Program-made: the position numbers and the translations under genes
Shown here: positions 8,090 through 18,274 of the stretch, one piece after another
Numbering within the stretch: position 1 is the first letter of the stretch
Layout of the letters: the number at the start of each line of letters is the position of its first letter
The notes under the pieces: generated by a model
Seen by the model: only the letters and a program-made list of their open reading frames with translations
The model's database searches: none
What the model was told of the DNA's origin: nothing
NCBI GenBank assembly: GCA_023212645.1
Contig: JALBYC010000003.1
Coordinates: 558,001-622,000, forward strand
Direction of reading: 5' to 3'
Length of the DNA stretch: 64,000 nucleotides
Origin: Farysia itapuensis
Lineage: Eukaryota; Basidiomycota; Ustilaginomycetes; Ustilaginales; Ustilaginaceae

Positions 8090-9757
8090 ATGTTTGTAGC
8101 TGCTGCCAAGTCCTCGCTTGCCCGTCACGCAGTCCGCAGCGGAACGAGGTCATCTGCACGTGCTTTGTCGACTGCCCCACTTCGTCCTACATCTGCCGTC
8201 CGCGCTCTTCAACCACAGTCCAGCTCGAGTGCTACAGAATCGCTTGCCGCTCTTGCCCAGAAGGGTCTAGAAAAGGTGCGACGCAAAGCTTCAAAGGATG
8301 AAGGTACTATTGCCTCTGTTTTCGCCACACTTTCTGGGGGAACGTTGGAAGACGCGCTCCCAGACAGGTTTGCGGAACTCAAGTCTTCTCTCATAACCTC
8401 TCCTGCTCACGTACGCCAGCTTGAACACACTTGGCGCTCAGTTCTAGACTCGCTTGCTCGTGAAACGCAACAGATCATTCGACTCGGCGGCGATGCTATC
8501 CCCGAGGTCGATTTTCCATCATCCACTCGTGAACCTTCATTGGATGTGGCCAAGTGGACAGACGCACAGACGTACGAGTCTATCAAGAAGCGTGGTGTGG
8601 CAATCATTCGCAACGTCGTGCCCTCATCTCAAGCTCTGCAGTGGAAGAAAGATATCCAAGAGTACGCTCAACTCAACAATGCCAAAGGGTTCCCAGAGAA
8701 CAATCCCCAGGTCTATGAGATTTACTGGTCCAAAGCACAGACAGCGGCACGTACACACCCGAATCTTCTGCACACCTCCAAAGCTTTTCTCTCTCTGTTC
8801 CATACCGAAGACGCGACTGTCCGTGATGTGGACCGAGTAGCCTCTCTCGACAACGTCTTGAATTACTGTGACCGACTTCGAATCCGACAGCCTGGCGACT
8901 CCAAGTTTGCCCTGGGCGCGCACATCGACGGAGGAGGAGTCGAGAGATGGGAGTGTCCCGAGTTCCGTCAGCTGTGGCACCGTATTCTCTCGTCAACAAG
9001 CGATCTCAAGTGGCAGGATCACGATGCGTGGTCGTTGGGCCCCAAAGGTGAACGAATGACTGCTCAGACCGACATGTACCAAGGTCCAGGTCAATGCGGT
9101 GTGTTTCGACCTCTGCAAGGCTGGCTGTCGCTCAGCCAGACTAAGACGGGCGAAGGAACTTTGCGTGTTCTGCCTCTGCTCAAGGAAGCCACAGCCTACA
9201 TTGTGCTGCGCCCCTTTTTCACCGCACTCAAGCCAGAGGCCGCTTGTGCTAGTACTGCGGAGTACCTCGACACTTCCAACTGGACTCTGGATCGCTCGGA
9301 CTCGGGAAAATGGTCGCGGACCTTCCCTGGCTGCAGCTTAGGCCACAATATCGAGCTCTCGACTGCAACACATCCTCATTTGGCTCTTGACCAGACCATG
9401 GTCTCTGTGCCTCGTGTCGAGCCTGGCGACATGGTCTTCTGGCACTGTGACGCGGTTCATAGCGTCGAAAAAACGCATGCTGGCAAAGGCGACAGCAGCG
9501 TTCTCTACATTCCTGCGATCCCATTGACAAAGACCAACTTTGAGTACATACAGGAGCAGCGCGACTGCTTTACCAGTGCCACACCACCACCTGACTTCCC
9601 AGGCGGTCAGGGAGAGTCTAACTTCAAAAACACCTCGACACCAGAGGACGTTCAGGGGGACGGTCCTCGTCGCTCGTTCGGTCTGCAGTCCTTCGATACT
9701 TCAGAACAGCCTCTGCAGCAGCAGGAATTGCTCAAGTGGTGTAACTCACAGCTATAG
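8090..9757 (+). CDS. DUF1479-family protein (YbiU-like, 2-oxoglutarate/Fe(II) oxygenase fold)
   Basis: 555 residues, intronless. Residues 1-45 are Arg/Ser/Ala-rich (MFVAAAKSSLARHAVRSGT), suggesting a mitochondrial leader. The body matches DUF1479 wording: the region around RKRGVAIIRNVVP, then ALGAHIDGGGVERWE with His at about 278 and Asp at about 280, and later GDMVFWHCDAVHSVE with His at about 452 and 457. An HxD...H triad is the iron site of double-stranded beta-helix oxygenases. DUF1479 proteins belong to that superfamily by established knowledge; the substrate is unknown. Neither neighbour points to a pathway. Confidence 0.85.
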   Translation: MFVAAAKSSLARHAVRSGTRSSARALSTAPLRPTSAVRALQPQSSSSATESLAALAQKGLEKVRRKASKDEGTIASVFATLSGGTLEDALPDRFAELKSSLITSPAHVRQLEHTWRSVLDSLARETQQIIRLGGDAIPEVDFPSSTREPSLDVAKWTDAQTYESIKKRGVAIIRNVVPSSQALQWKKDIQEYAQLNNAKGFPENNPQVYEIYWSKAQTAARTHPNLLHTSKAFLSLFHTEDATVRDVDRVASLDNVLNYCDRLRIRQPGDSKFALGAHIDGGGVERWECPEFRQLWHRILSSTSDLKWQDHDAWSLGPKGERMTAQTDMYQGPGQCGVFRPLQGWLSLSQTKTGEGTLRVLPLLKEATAYIVLRPFFTALKPEAACASTAEYLDTSNWTLDRSDSGKWSRTFPGCSLGHNIELSTATHPHLALDQTMVSVPRVEPGDMVFWHCDAVHSVEKTHAGKGDSSVLYIPAIPLTKTNFEYIQEQRDCFTSATPPPDFPGGQGESNFKNTSTPEDVQGDGPRRSFGLQSFDTSEQPLQQQELLKWCNSQL

Positions 9758-9849
9758 CTACTCATATTTTGGACATTCATTTGACATTACTTCGTTTCTA
9801 TGGTATAGTGTGTTGGTATTGCATGTGGAATCGGTGGTAACATCTTCTT

Positions 9850-12459
9850 CTAAGTAGTAAGAGAGTGCAATAAGTCGTCGTAGACGTTGGGCATGTGACT
9901 CGAGAGCATGTTCCGCGAAAAGATCATCTGGCCAAAGACATTTTTGAGCGATCCCGACTCGGGCTTGATTCTGAACAGTCGCTGCGTACCGGGCGGGTAA
10001 CGTGCCTGCTCCTCCGCATTCCTTGGTAAGAGATCATTTTCGGACAACAGCGAATAGAGTACCTTGCCGGGCGGAAGCATGTGAGTGTTGTGCATGTTGG
10101 CTTCGAGCGTTTTGCGCAATACGAGGAAGTCTTGTTCTGTGCTCTCCCTTTGTGCCTGCGTCATTCGACCTGACTGGTACTCGAATGCACGCTTCATCAG
10201 CGCGTTCATGGTTTGAGGACCGTGTCCGGCTTCCTTGTCCTGGTAGCAAAGCCACGCAGAGGCATTGCGAATATCCTGGATGGATCCTAACGACAGGCGG
10301 CAAACAAGGTCGTACGAATACGTGTGTGAAGTGATCACGGAGCATACTTTACTGCCAAGCGTCTCGTTTGTAACGCATGGCACAGCAAAGCAGTAAGCAT
10401 GCATACGGCGCCCGGCGGGAAGTCCAGATGCTTTGGTTGTCAGACCAGTGGTAGGATCAGCCCACATCATTGCAATGACGCTCGAAACACCGGCACCGAG
10501 AGAGTGACCCGCAATGTCGAGCGAATAGCCTGGGTTTTCCGCCAGTGCTTTTCCTACTGCACGGTGTACCGACTTTCCAGGACTTGCAATCTCTTTAGCA
10601 GTAATGTACATTCCCTCGTGAACGAGGTCTTGGGCCTTGTCATCAATGAAGCGCCGAGCGATATTCGAACCTTGGACATCTACAGTCGCAGGGGCGTCGT
10701 TGGCCGCGGCAGCTTTTTGCTTTGCCAAGTTCTCGAGGACCTCGGACGGAAAGATGAAGGGAACGCTCTCACAGGTCAGATCGGCAGCCACATCGCCGAC
10801 GGACAGCGTGCCACGGAAGACGAGAATAATGGTCTTGCGAGGGTGGTCCGTCACGACGTAGAATCGAGGGCGGCTTGGCTTGGCTTTCTCGTCTGAGTGA
10901 AGAGTCGTGGCTGTCCGGTCATCTACGTACTGACCTTCTGCTGCCGCTCCATGTTCGAGATTGGCAGTGTGGTGGAACAGATCATTGTCATGAGTGCCAG
11001 TAATTACGTCCCACAGCTTGTAGTTGGACGGGTGTAATTTCTGCATGAGCGGGCTCTTGTCCTTCGGTTTGTCCTCGTCCTCATCATCTAGCTCCATCTG
11101 AGAAGCCGCGTCGAGGAACTCGGCCTGATCCTGGTCCATGAACTCATCTTCCGCAGAGAAGACAAGATCGTTTGATTCTGATAGACTCGCACCAGACTCA
11201 CGACTTGCTTCAGCGGCAGCTGGAATGCCTTTTAGCCAGTAAAGCGCAACGCCGCCGTACACGCCAAGTACGAGCTTCGAGTAGCGCTGCAGATTATGAA
11301 TAGCTTCAGCATCAGTGAGTGGTCTTGCCGGTTCGTCCGACGAAGTAGAGCCAGGCAATCGATTGCTTGACCCTTCCTTGTGACCGATCTCGGCTCCGAT
11401 GACATTACCTTTCTTTCCGGGGATCTGTTGAGAGGATGTGATGCGAACATCGCTGTTACTATCGCCCCGAGAGCGCCTAGGTGACGAAGGCTGATTTTCT
11501 TCAAAGGCTACCTGCAATGGCGAAGGCTCGACATGATGAGATTGCCGTAGAGCTTCGACTTCGGCCTTGAGCGCAGTAGTGTCGATTTCCTCGAGGCTCT
11601 GCAGCATTCTGTTCTCTTGGTATCGTCGCGTGACGATCTGAATCGAGATCCAGGTGGACAAGGCCTTCGTCACCCCGATGATAGAATATGCCGGGATCCC
11701 GCCAGGCGGAAGCGAGTCGTCATTGGCATTCCACTCCCGCTTGACAAGCTTGGAGAACTCGGCCAAGCTGCGCAAAACCTCAGACCCAAGTGCTCGACGA
11801 ACCCCTTCTACACCGGATCCGGCCGCACCGAGACTGACACTGGCAATAGCGCTGGTCAAGTCGATGCCACCCGTGGCTACAAGTGAAATGGCATCAAAGA
11901 AGCCACCGATTCCAGAATGGGCCATCTGAGCAATAGTAGCATCATTGCTGCCTGGCGCAGCACCAGAAAGGGCACCATCAGCAAGAGCCGCAGGTACGGC
12001 AACCAAGCCTTGTGTCACTCGCTTAGCAAAGGTGAGACTGTATGAAGTGGCCATCTTCGCAAAGTTGAAGTACGCAGACGTGGCGGCATTGGCAGCGCCT
12101 AGACTGGACGCCGAATGACCGAGTACACCGTTCCAGTCTACATTGGGGGCGGGGGATGCAACTGTTCCTGGTTGACCCACTGCCGGTGCTACTTTGCCAG
12201 GCGATCCAGTCGGGACAGCCTCAGAGTCTGGAATCGCAAGTGCAGCCTCGTTCAGGCTTCTTGCTTCTTTCCTTTCTTCGCGTTCTTCCTCGGGAGACAT
12301 TGGCTCTGCTGGGTCCAGATCAACCAGTTGAGGTTGCAGAGCGATGTCCGCGAGCTGCTTCAAAGGCTGATCCACAGCCGGGCTTTCGGCAGATGACTCT
12401 GGCTGTGGGGCTGAACCATTTTGGATGAAGTCATCGTGAGTTCCTGGTACAGAGCTCAT
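9850..12459 (-). CDS. Class 3 lipase, diacylglycerol-lipase type
   Basis: 869 residues, single exon; the ATG is at 12457-12459. The catalytic half holds IILVFRGTLSVGDVAADL (oxyanion-side strand) and the nucleophile elbow DIAGHSLGAGVSS with Ser at about residue 653. A later HMLPPGKV segment may supply the His. The N-terminal 250 residues are low in complexity and Ala/Gly/Ser-rich with amphipathic parts (AYFNFAKMATSYS), and an acidic linker (MELDDEDEDKPKDKS) precedes the hydrolase domain. No clear four-helix membrane domain like animal DAGL is seen, so membrane association would be peripheral. Expected role: hydrolysis of acylglycerols; substrate not readable from the sequence. Confidence 0.85.
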   Translation of the reverse strand: MSSVPGTHDDFIQNGSAPQPESSAESPAVDQPLKQLADIALQPQLVDLDPAEPMSPEEEREERKEARSLNEAALAIPDSEAVPTGSPGKVAPAVGQPGTVASPAPNVDWNGVLGHSASSLGAANAATSAYFNFAKMATSYSLTFAKRVTQGLVAVPAALADGALSGAAPGSNDATIAQMAHSGIGGFFDAISLVATGGIDLTSAIASVSLGAAGSGVEGVRRALGSEVLRSLAEFSKLVKREWNANDDSLPPGGIPAYSIIGVTKALSTWISIQIVTRRYQENRMLQSLEEIDTTALKAEVEALRQSHHVEPSPLQVAFEENQPSSPRRSRGDSNSDVRITSSQQIPGKKGNVIGAEIGHKEGSSNRLPGSTSSDEPARPLTDAEAIHNLQRYSKLVLGVYGGVALYWLKGIPAAAEASRESGASLSESNDLVFSAEDEFMDQDQAEFLDAASQMELDDEDEDKPKDKSPLMQKLHPSNYKLWDVITGTHDNDLFHHTANLEHGAAAEGQYVDDRTATTLHSDEKAKPSRPRFYVVTDHPRKTIILVFRGTLSVGDVAADLTCESVPFIFPSEVLENLAKQKAAAANDAPATVDVQGSNIARRFIDDKAQDLVHEGMYITAKEIASPGKSVHRAVGKALAENPGYSLDIAGHSLGAGVSSVIAMMWADPTTGLTTKASGLPAGRRMHAYCFAVPCVTNETLGSKVCSVITSHTYSYDLVCRLSLGSIQDIRNASAWLCYQDKEAGHGPQTMNALMKRAFEYQSGRMTQAQRESTEQDFLVLRKTLEANMHNTHMLPPGKVLYSLLSENDLLPRNAEEQARYPPGTQRLFRIKPESGSLKNVFGQMIFSRNMLSSHMPNVYDDLLHSLTT

Positions 12460-12715
12460 CCTAGCAGAGATGTTGGTGTGAGGAAGGTTGGATCATCGGA
12501 TCTCAGTGACTAAGAAGAGGATCGTCAAGCGCAGCCCTAATTGTGATTCACCCCCGCGTCGAAAATCTTTGGGTGGAGAAACAGCGTTTCTCACGTGCAT
12601 CTTTTCAGCCGTAACTCACAGTGTGGCAAACTCAGGCGGACCCTGCATGCCAAAAATATTCTTTCCCAACACCTCTACGATGCTTTATCCTGGCATGTGA
12701 AATGGACGGAGACGA

Positions 12716-14706
12716 CTAGCTCATCCAGTCCCAGAATGCCGAAACAACGTCCTCGAGTTCGGCTGCCACGCGCTTGACCGCCGTATCATACGCTTCGCCA
12801 TCCCGGATCTGTCCCAACGACTCCGAATAGATCTTGACCTTCGGCTCGGTGCCAGAAGGTCGCACGATAACGCGAATGTCGCCGAGCATGATACTCTGCT
12901 CGTCACGTTGCAGAGACGAGTCAACGTGGCTTGGCGCGACGTAGAAACGAAGCACGTCGTTCTTGGGAATGCTTAGATCGCCTGCTTCAGCCTTCTTCAT
13001 GTTGTAAGCCGGGCGGGATTTGAGGTCGTCAACGAGGCTAAATTTGTACGAGTGTTGGCCCTTCTCGACTTTGTTCTTGCCCGAGGCCAAGTCGCTTCGA
13101 ACCTTGTCCATGACATCTGTGCCTTTCATCGATGGGCTGAGCTTGATGATCTTCTGTGTCGTGACCGACAGCCCTACAAGCCGGTGAATTTCTTCCAGTC
13201 GATCCCAGAGTGTTTTTCCCTCTCGAGCAAGGTCAAAGGCGAGAGAAAGGATGAGGAGATAGGACGAGAGACCGTCCTTGTCCCACACCGAGCTTGCAGC
13301 CATATATCCCAAAGCTTCTTCGTACCCGAAGCCAAAGACGCCGGCACCCTCTCGCGCTTCCAGACCGCGAGCAACATTCCCGAGCCATTTGAAGCCAGTC
13401 AGCGTTTCCACATGCGTCCCACCCCAGTGCTGGGACAGTCGGGCCAAGAGTCGACTCGATACAATAGTGCTTAGCGTGTACACGCCGGACTTGCCTTTCG
13501 CGGCGTGTGCTCGTCGTAGAATCTCGTCACCAAGGACGGAACCGAGCTGATCACCCGTAAGGGCCCTCAATTTGCCATGCCTGTCTCTTGCGGATACAGC
13601 GAGACGATCCGCGTCGGGATCGTTGACAATGGCAAGTCCAGTCTGGTGCTTTTCTGACAGCTCGTGGACAAGTGCGAGCGTTGAAAGCTCCTCGGGATCT
13701 ATGGTGGAGTCAGTCAACGCGTTAGTATGAGTTGGCAATACTATTGGCAAGAGTTTTGTAAGCATACTTACTTGGAAACTCCAGTGTTGGGAAACCTCCA
13801 TCAGGGTCTCTTTGCTCCTCGACAATCCAGAAGTCTTTGCCCTCGGTGAAGCCAACTACCTCGGTGGAAAGTCTGTAGATGGAGGCGGCGCCGACACCGT
13901 GCAACGGGCTGTATGCAACAGTGATAGGAGCTTTTGTGTTGTCAATTGCCTTTGTGCTGAACATGTTGAGTTCTTGTACATCCTTGATGTAGGATGTAAG
14001 CATCTCGCTGTCAAACTCTTTGATCTGTCCATCTCTCTGGCACTCTTGAAGATCCTTGAGCGTAGGGGGCTTTGTCTCGTCCGCAACCTTTAGGATCTCG
14101 GACGCAATGAGTCCGTCGACGGGTGTATTGATCTGGGTTGCTTCCGGACCATACACCTTGTAGCCATTGTACTCTTTTGGATTGTGACTAGCAGTCACCA
14201 CAATACCACCGGCAAGGCCCAATTTCTTGACAGCATAACCACACATGGGCGTCGGTGTTGGTGTTGGATAAATACGTGACGGTATGCCGCGATGAGCAAA
14301 GTGCTGAGCAGATGCATACGCGAATTCGTGACTTCCGTAGCGGCCGTCAAAGGCGATCGCGACACCTGAGCTCGTAGCTTTGGCTGAATCCGTCTTCAGA
14401 AGGTATTCAGCAAGACCAGCCGTTGTTTCGAGAACGGTCAAAAGCTATAGACAGAAAGTTGAACAAGTGTCAGGCTCTATCCAAGTCTTTCCATAGCGTG
14501 CTAAGTAGACTTACGTTCATTTTGCTAGGACCGACGCCCATAATACCTCTGAGGCCGGCAGTCCCGAACTCGAGTCTCCCGTTGAAGCTGACTTGAAGTT
14601 CCTTGGTGTCATTGCTGTCGATGAAGGCGGCTAGCTGCTCCTTTGTCTTCGGATCAGGGTCTTTCGCCATCCAAGCTTTTGCTTGATCGATAATGTTGTC
14701 GGCCAT
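12716..14706 (-). CDS. PGM3: Phosphoglucomutase / phosphoribomutase (PGM2/PGM3-type)
   Basis: Three exons: 14515-14706, 13772-14444 and 12716-13698. Introns of 70 nt (14445-14514) and 73 nt (13699-13771) have GTAAGT donors and TATAG/CATAG acceptors, and the second contains a CTAAC-like branch site. Splicing gives 615 residues. Motifs: FGTAGLRGIMG near the start, the phosphoserine loop VVTASHNPKEYNGYKVY (Ser near 150), the metal-binding DPDADR and the sugar-binding GFGYEEALGY, plus RPSGTEPKVKIY for the phosphate. This is the eukaryotic PGM2/yeast Pgm3 group that favours phosphopentoses or glucose phosphates. It lies beside the GlcNAc genes but is not the AGM1-type acetylglucosamine mutase. A longer reading frame begins upstream, but MADNII at 14706 matches family starts. 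Confidence 0.92.
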
Positions 14707-15175
14707 CGTGATACGCAGTGCTGTGAGGGGTTCGTGGAATAAGGGCAGGTATGTTGGCAGGACGATGGGCAAGCTTAGCTGCTCTTGTATGTATGTTCTT
14801 CGAGCAATCCGGAAGCTCGGATTCAGACTTTCGGAACTCGGAGCTCGGAGGAGACCGAGGCTTTTCTGGACCACGAATTACAACCTGGCGCATCATCTGT
14901 TCGCGCATCCGGCATCCTCCTTCTGACAGTACTGGCACGGTACACTTGACTCAACAGGTGGCGCGATGATCCTCTTGATCCGAATGGCGTCTGTCGGGGT
15001 TGCGCTCAGTGTCGGTGTTCGTGTGTTTGCTTGGATTGCAAGCCAGATAGCCTCTAAAAGTCAAGTATCTCAACACACACTTTAGTAGCGCCTTCGATGC
15101 CGCGACGTATAGAGTAGCTCTATCAGAAACCCGATGAATACACTGCGATGCGAGAGAGGTCAGGAACAGTCAGAA
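14707..15175. other. Intergenic between deaminase 3' end and mutase start
   Basis: No supported gene; overlapping ORFs on the plus strand at 14693-14969 have no family features. It is the mutase upstream region and carries no obvious TATA box. Confidence 0.4.
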
Positions 15176-16115
15176 TCAATTAGCGGCCACGTTGAACTTT
15201 GGACTACCATTTGATGGCGTTCTCTTGTGACCGTGAAGCCCATACAACTTCTCAATCTCCTCCTGGGCTCGCTCGATTCCTTTGAAGTAGCGTACAGTTC
15301 GGACACGGAGTTCGGCCGTGGCATCTTCGTCCGAGACGAGAAGAGCGTTGGGATGCAGTTGAATGCAGGAGACCGTGTTCATGTGATTGACGCCCTCTTC
15401 AACGCACTTTGCGAGCGCGTGCGCTTTGTGTTGACCAACGATAATCACGAGGATCTCACGTGCATCCATGACTGTCTGCACGCCCACAGTGAGCGCCATT
15501 CGAGGCACCTTGAGTGGGTCGTTGTCGAAGAAGCGTGAGTTGTCGAGAACGGTGTCAAAAGCAAGGGTCTTGATGCGTGTACGTGAAGCCAGCGAAGAGC
15601 CTGGTTCGTTGAAGGCGATGTGTCCATCTGATCCGACTCCGGCCATGAATAGATCAATGCCACCAACGGCCTGGATCTGTGCCTCGTACAAATTGCACTC
15701 TTCCAGCAAATCAGGCGCATTTCCGTCGAGGATATGCACGTTTTGAGGCTGAATATCAATGTGGCTGAAGAAGTTGTTCCACATGAATGAGTGGTACGAT
15801 TCCGGATGCGCCTTGGGAAGGCCCACATACTCGTCCATATTGAAAGTGATGACGTTCTTGAACGACACCCGACCTTCTCGGTGAATTTGAATCAGCTTCT
15901 TGTAAGTGTCCAGGGGGGAAGAGCCGGTAGGGCATCCTAGCACGAAAGGACGGTCAGTGACCTCGAAGTGAGTATTGATGCGTTTGGCAACATATTCTCC
16001 TACCTGTTCGCAAGCAAGCATATAAGCGTTAGGGACGGCGCCTTCTGGATTGGCTCTCGAAAACACTTACGTAGTTGCCAACGCTAGCCTTGTCGTCTCG
16101 AATGATGTACCGCAT
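15176..16115 (-). CDS. NAG1: Glucosamine-6-phosphate deaminase
   Basis: Two exons, 16071-16115 and 15176-16003, with a 67-nt intron (16004-16070, GTAAGT...GAACAG). Exon 1 encodes [15 protein letters not shown], which continues as [10 protein letters not shown] and gives 290 residues, the usual length. The catalytic motifs are [10 protein letters not shown] (general-base Asp) and [16 protein letters not shown] (His and Glu of the active site); the phosphate loop is [12 protein letters not shown]. Reaction (family knowledge): glucosamine-6-P to fructose-6-P plus ammonia, the last step of cytosolic GlcNAc catabolism. Its start faces the GlcNAc kinase across a 614-bp shared region. An uninterrupted longer frame through the intron is not the real start. 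Confidence 0.95.
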
Positions 16116-16729
16116 TTTCCGTCGTGTAGCTTGTGTGTTCAGAGGTGTGGAAGATGAACGCAGAGTGCGTCGAGACCACCATTGCGTGCTTATAAGTAGC
16201 CGTCATGTGTGCATAGTCCACCAACTGTCACGTCGGTCCGCTCTTTCCGCCGCGAGGCCGGTATGTCGGTTAGAGAGCCGTAGCTGTGAACAATGCCAAG
16301 GCTGGATTGACATCGCTTTGTGTCGGGCCGACGCGACCAGTTCGCCGAAAACAGCGAGATTGCAATTTCAAAATTCACAGCCTGGCGCAGTGACAGTGTG
16401 GAATTGACCGGTTTGCGGCCACTTGTGTTGCCACGCAAATTACACTGTGTTGCTGACTATCCACCAAGCACACGCACCCATCGAGCACCTCATCTCCACT
16501 ACACCGATCCCAGTCCATCGCTCCGACGTACTACTAGATCTTGTCGATCTCAGCTCTGGGTCGAGTCGGTCTATGCTCAAAGCACCATCGCCTTCATTTG
16601 GCTGACGACTGAGTCTCTGCAGAACAACATATTTACAGTCGCTTTTCTCGATCTTGGGTGTCCTTTGCTCACAATCTAGTCACATCCCCCCCTTCAAGTC
16701 CGTTCCTTGGCTTGCACACCTCCTCAGAG
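16116..16729. promoter_or_regulatory. Shared divergent promoter: deaminase / GlcNAc kinase
   Basis: Only intergenic DNA between two oppositely oriented GlcNAc genes. On the deaminase side CTTATAAG sits at about 16189-16196, some 75 bp before its ATG. Near 16311-16319 CTTTGTGTC reads in reverse as GACACAAAG, one base off the Ndt80-type element (GNCRCAAAW), and CACGCAAAT at about 16433-16441 is also one base off. TTCGCCGAAAA (16341-16351) recurs in the other divergent promoter of this cluster. Regulation by an Ndt80-like factor is inference from other fungi. Confidence 0.5.
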
Positions 16730-18064
16730 ATGGCTTTGCAACCCTCACTGTCTACAAATACTGCGCTTGGCGTAGGTCCATCCTCCATACCAGACCAAGA
16801 CTCCACGCACGACGTTGTCATCTGTGTTGATGCAGGTGGTACCAAGACACTAGCTGTAGCTGCCTCGACGAGCTCTAAGCAGATTTTTTCCGGTCAAGCA
16901 GGATGCGGCAATTGTGCTACGCTTGGGCTTGACCAAGCAAGCCTTGTCATTCTCAAGGCCGTTAAAGAAGCTTTGACGTCAGCTGGGTACGGAACCTTTC
17001 TCGATCTGATCGAAGCAGGGGAGGCAGAAGGTGTGACAACACCACCCCTGTCTGTATCAGAGAGCGAAGTATCTTCTCTAGACAACGAGACAGCATCATC
17101 GCAATCTTCTGTGCCGCGTCCCAAGGTCAAAGCCATCTGGATTGGATCTGCTGGACTCTCATCGTCCAATGTTATTCAGAGTTACAGACAGCAGCTTTCA
17201 CAAGTGTTTCAGGAGAACTGGCTTGCTGACGAGAATACGCCAATCTGGATCACGAACGACGCTGTCTTGCTATCGGCACCCATGCTTCGTGACCCATCCG
17301 CGCAAGCCTGTGTTTGTCTGATTGCCGGCACTGGCAGCGCTGGCTTTGCCTTCCAACGTACGCCATCCAGGGATGCAACACCATCGGCATCGACACAACC
17401 CACCGACACTGTCGTGGCACCAGTAAGCGCGGGAGAGAACGAGGATATTCCGGGTTTGATCACCGTCAGTAAGACGGGTGGCTGGGGCTACCTCCTCGGC
17501 GACCGCGGCAGTGGCTGGTCGATCGGCCTTTCGACCATACAGTTGCTCTTGACGCGCGAAGAAGCTCGACAATTCTCGTCTGTACCGCTTACCGACTTTG
17601 AAAAGGACGCCTGCCAAGGTCTCGGCGTGTCTTCCCCAATCGAGCTCATTTACGCTGCCTACCAAGATCGTGTCTGCGCATCCGGAGGCAATTTCTTCCA
17701 CGCAGAAGATGCTCGCAAGCGCTGGCTGGCCGAGATCACTCGTGTTGTCTTCGACTACGCCTTCAACGACCAAGGTAGAAGTGGCAAGGAGGTAGCCACG
17801 CAGCTGCTACATCAAGCCATTGATGAGTGCATCGACTCTATCAGCAAGCTGTGCAACCCACCCGAGCGAATTCGCCCCAGCACTTCGACGTTGGTCCTCG
17901 GCGGTGGCCTCTGGTCCAATAGCCGCTTTCAAGAGCTTCTCACGTCAAAGTGGCAGCAGAATGGCAGCGTTCCCTTCAAGAACGTCCATATCGTCAAGAG
18001 CCCAGCCCATGAAGCTGTTACCTATCTTGCGCAAAAGTTCCTCAGCACCGCCTTCTCCACATAA
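16730..18064 (+). CDS. N-acetylglucosamine kinase (BadF/BcrA ATPase family)
   Basis: The ATG at 16730 gives 444 residues; the longer frame begins with GTG. Motifs: the N-terminal phosphate-1 loop VICVDAGGTKTLAVAAS, GSAGLSS in the middle, IAGTGSAGFAFQ (phosphate 2), and the family hallmark GGWGYLLGDRGSGWSIGL. LGGGLWSNSRF near the end matches the adenosine-binding segment. The domain is the sugar kinase/hsp70/actin fold shared with mammalian NAGK. Reaction: GlcNAc plus ATP to GlcNAc-6-P. A low-complexity insert lies at about residues 100-135 and another at about 205-245. Ascomycete yeasts use a hexokinase-type enzyme for this step, so this is a different class. It is divergent from the deaminase and convergent with the DUF3605 gene. 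Confidence 0.9.
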   Translation: MALQPSLSTNTALGVGPSSIPDQDSTHDVVICVDAGGTKTLAVAASTSSKQIFSGQAGCGNCATLGLDQASLVILKAVKEALTSAGYGTFLDLIEAGEAEGVTTPPLSVSESEVSSLDNETASSQSSVPRPKVKAIWIGSAGLSSSNVIQSYRQQLSQVFQENWLADENTPIWITNDAVLLSAPMLRDPSAQACVCLIAGTGSAGFAFQRTPSRDATPSASTQPTDTVVAPVSAGENEDIPGLITVSKTGGWGYLLGDRGSGWSIGLSTIQLLLTREEARQFSSVPLTDFEKDACQGLGVSSPIELIYAAYQDRVCASGGNFFHAEDARKRWLAEITRVVFDYAFNDQGRSGKEVATQLLHQAIDECIDSISKLCNPPERIRPSTSTLVLGGGLWSNSRFQELLTSKWQQNGSVPFKNVHIVKSPAHEAVTYLAQKFLSTAFST

Positions 18065-18274
18065 AACGCATCTCTCACATCGGATCCCCCTCAGTCCCTC
18101 TGCATTTTCATCCTCAGCAGCATCTTGGAGTCATCATTGTGCAAATACACCTTCTTCGATTACATCTACGTGAATGGGTGAGAACTGAGAGAACGACAGG
18201 TATGGTCACAAAGAAACGAAAAGGAGGCAGGGCTGTAGTGCAAGGGGAATTCTATAGGGTCTACGAGAAGTGAT

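Noticed and set aside
12716..14706. Phosphoacetylglucosamine mutase (AGM1) as part of the GlcNAc block
   Set aside because: TASHNPKEYNGYKVY and RPSGTEPKVKIY belong to the PGM2/PGM3 group, so it is not the GlcNAc mutase although it is adjacent.
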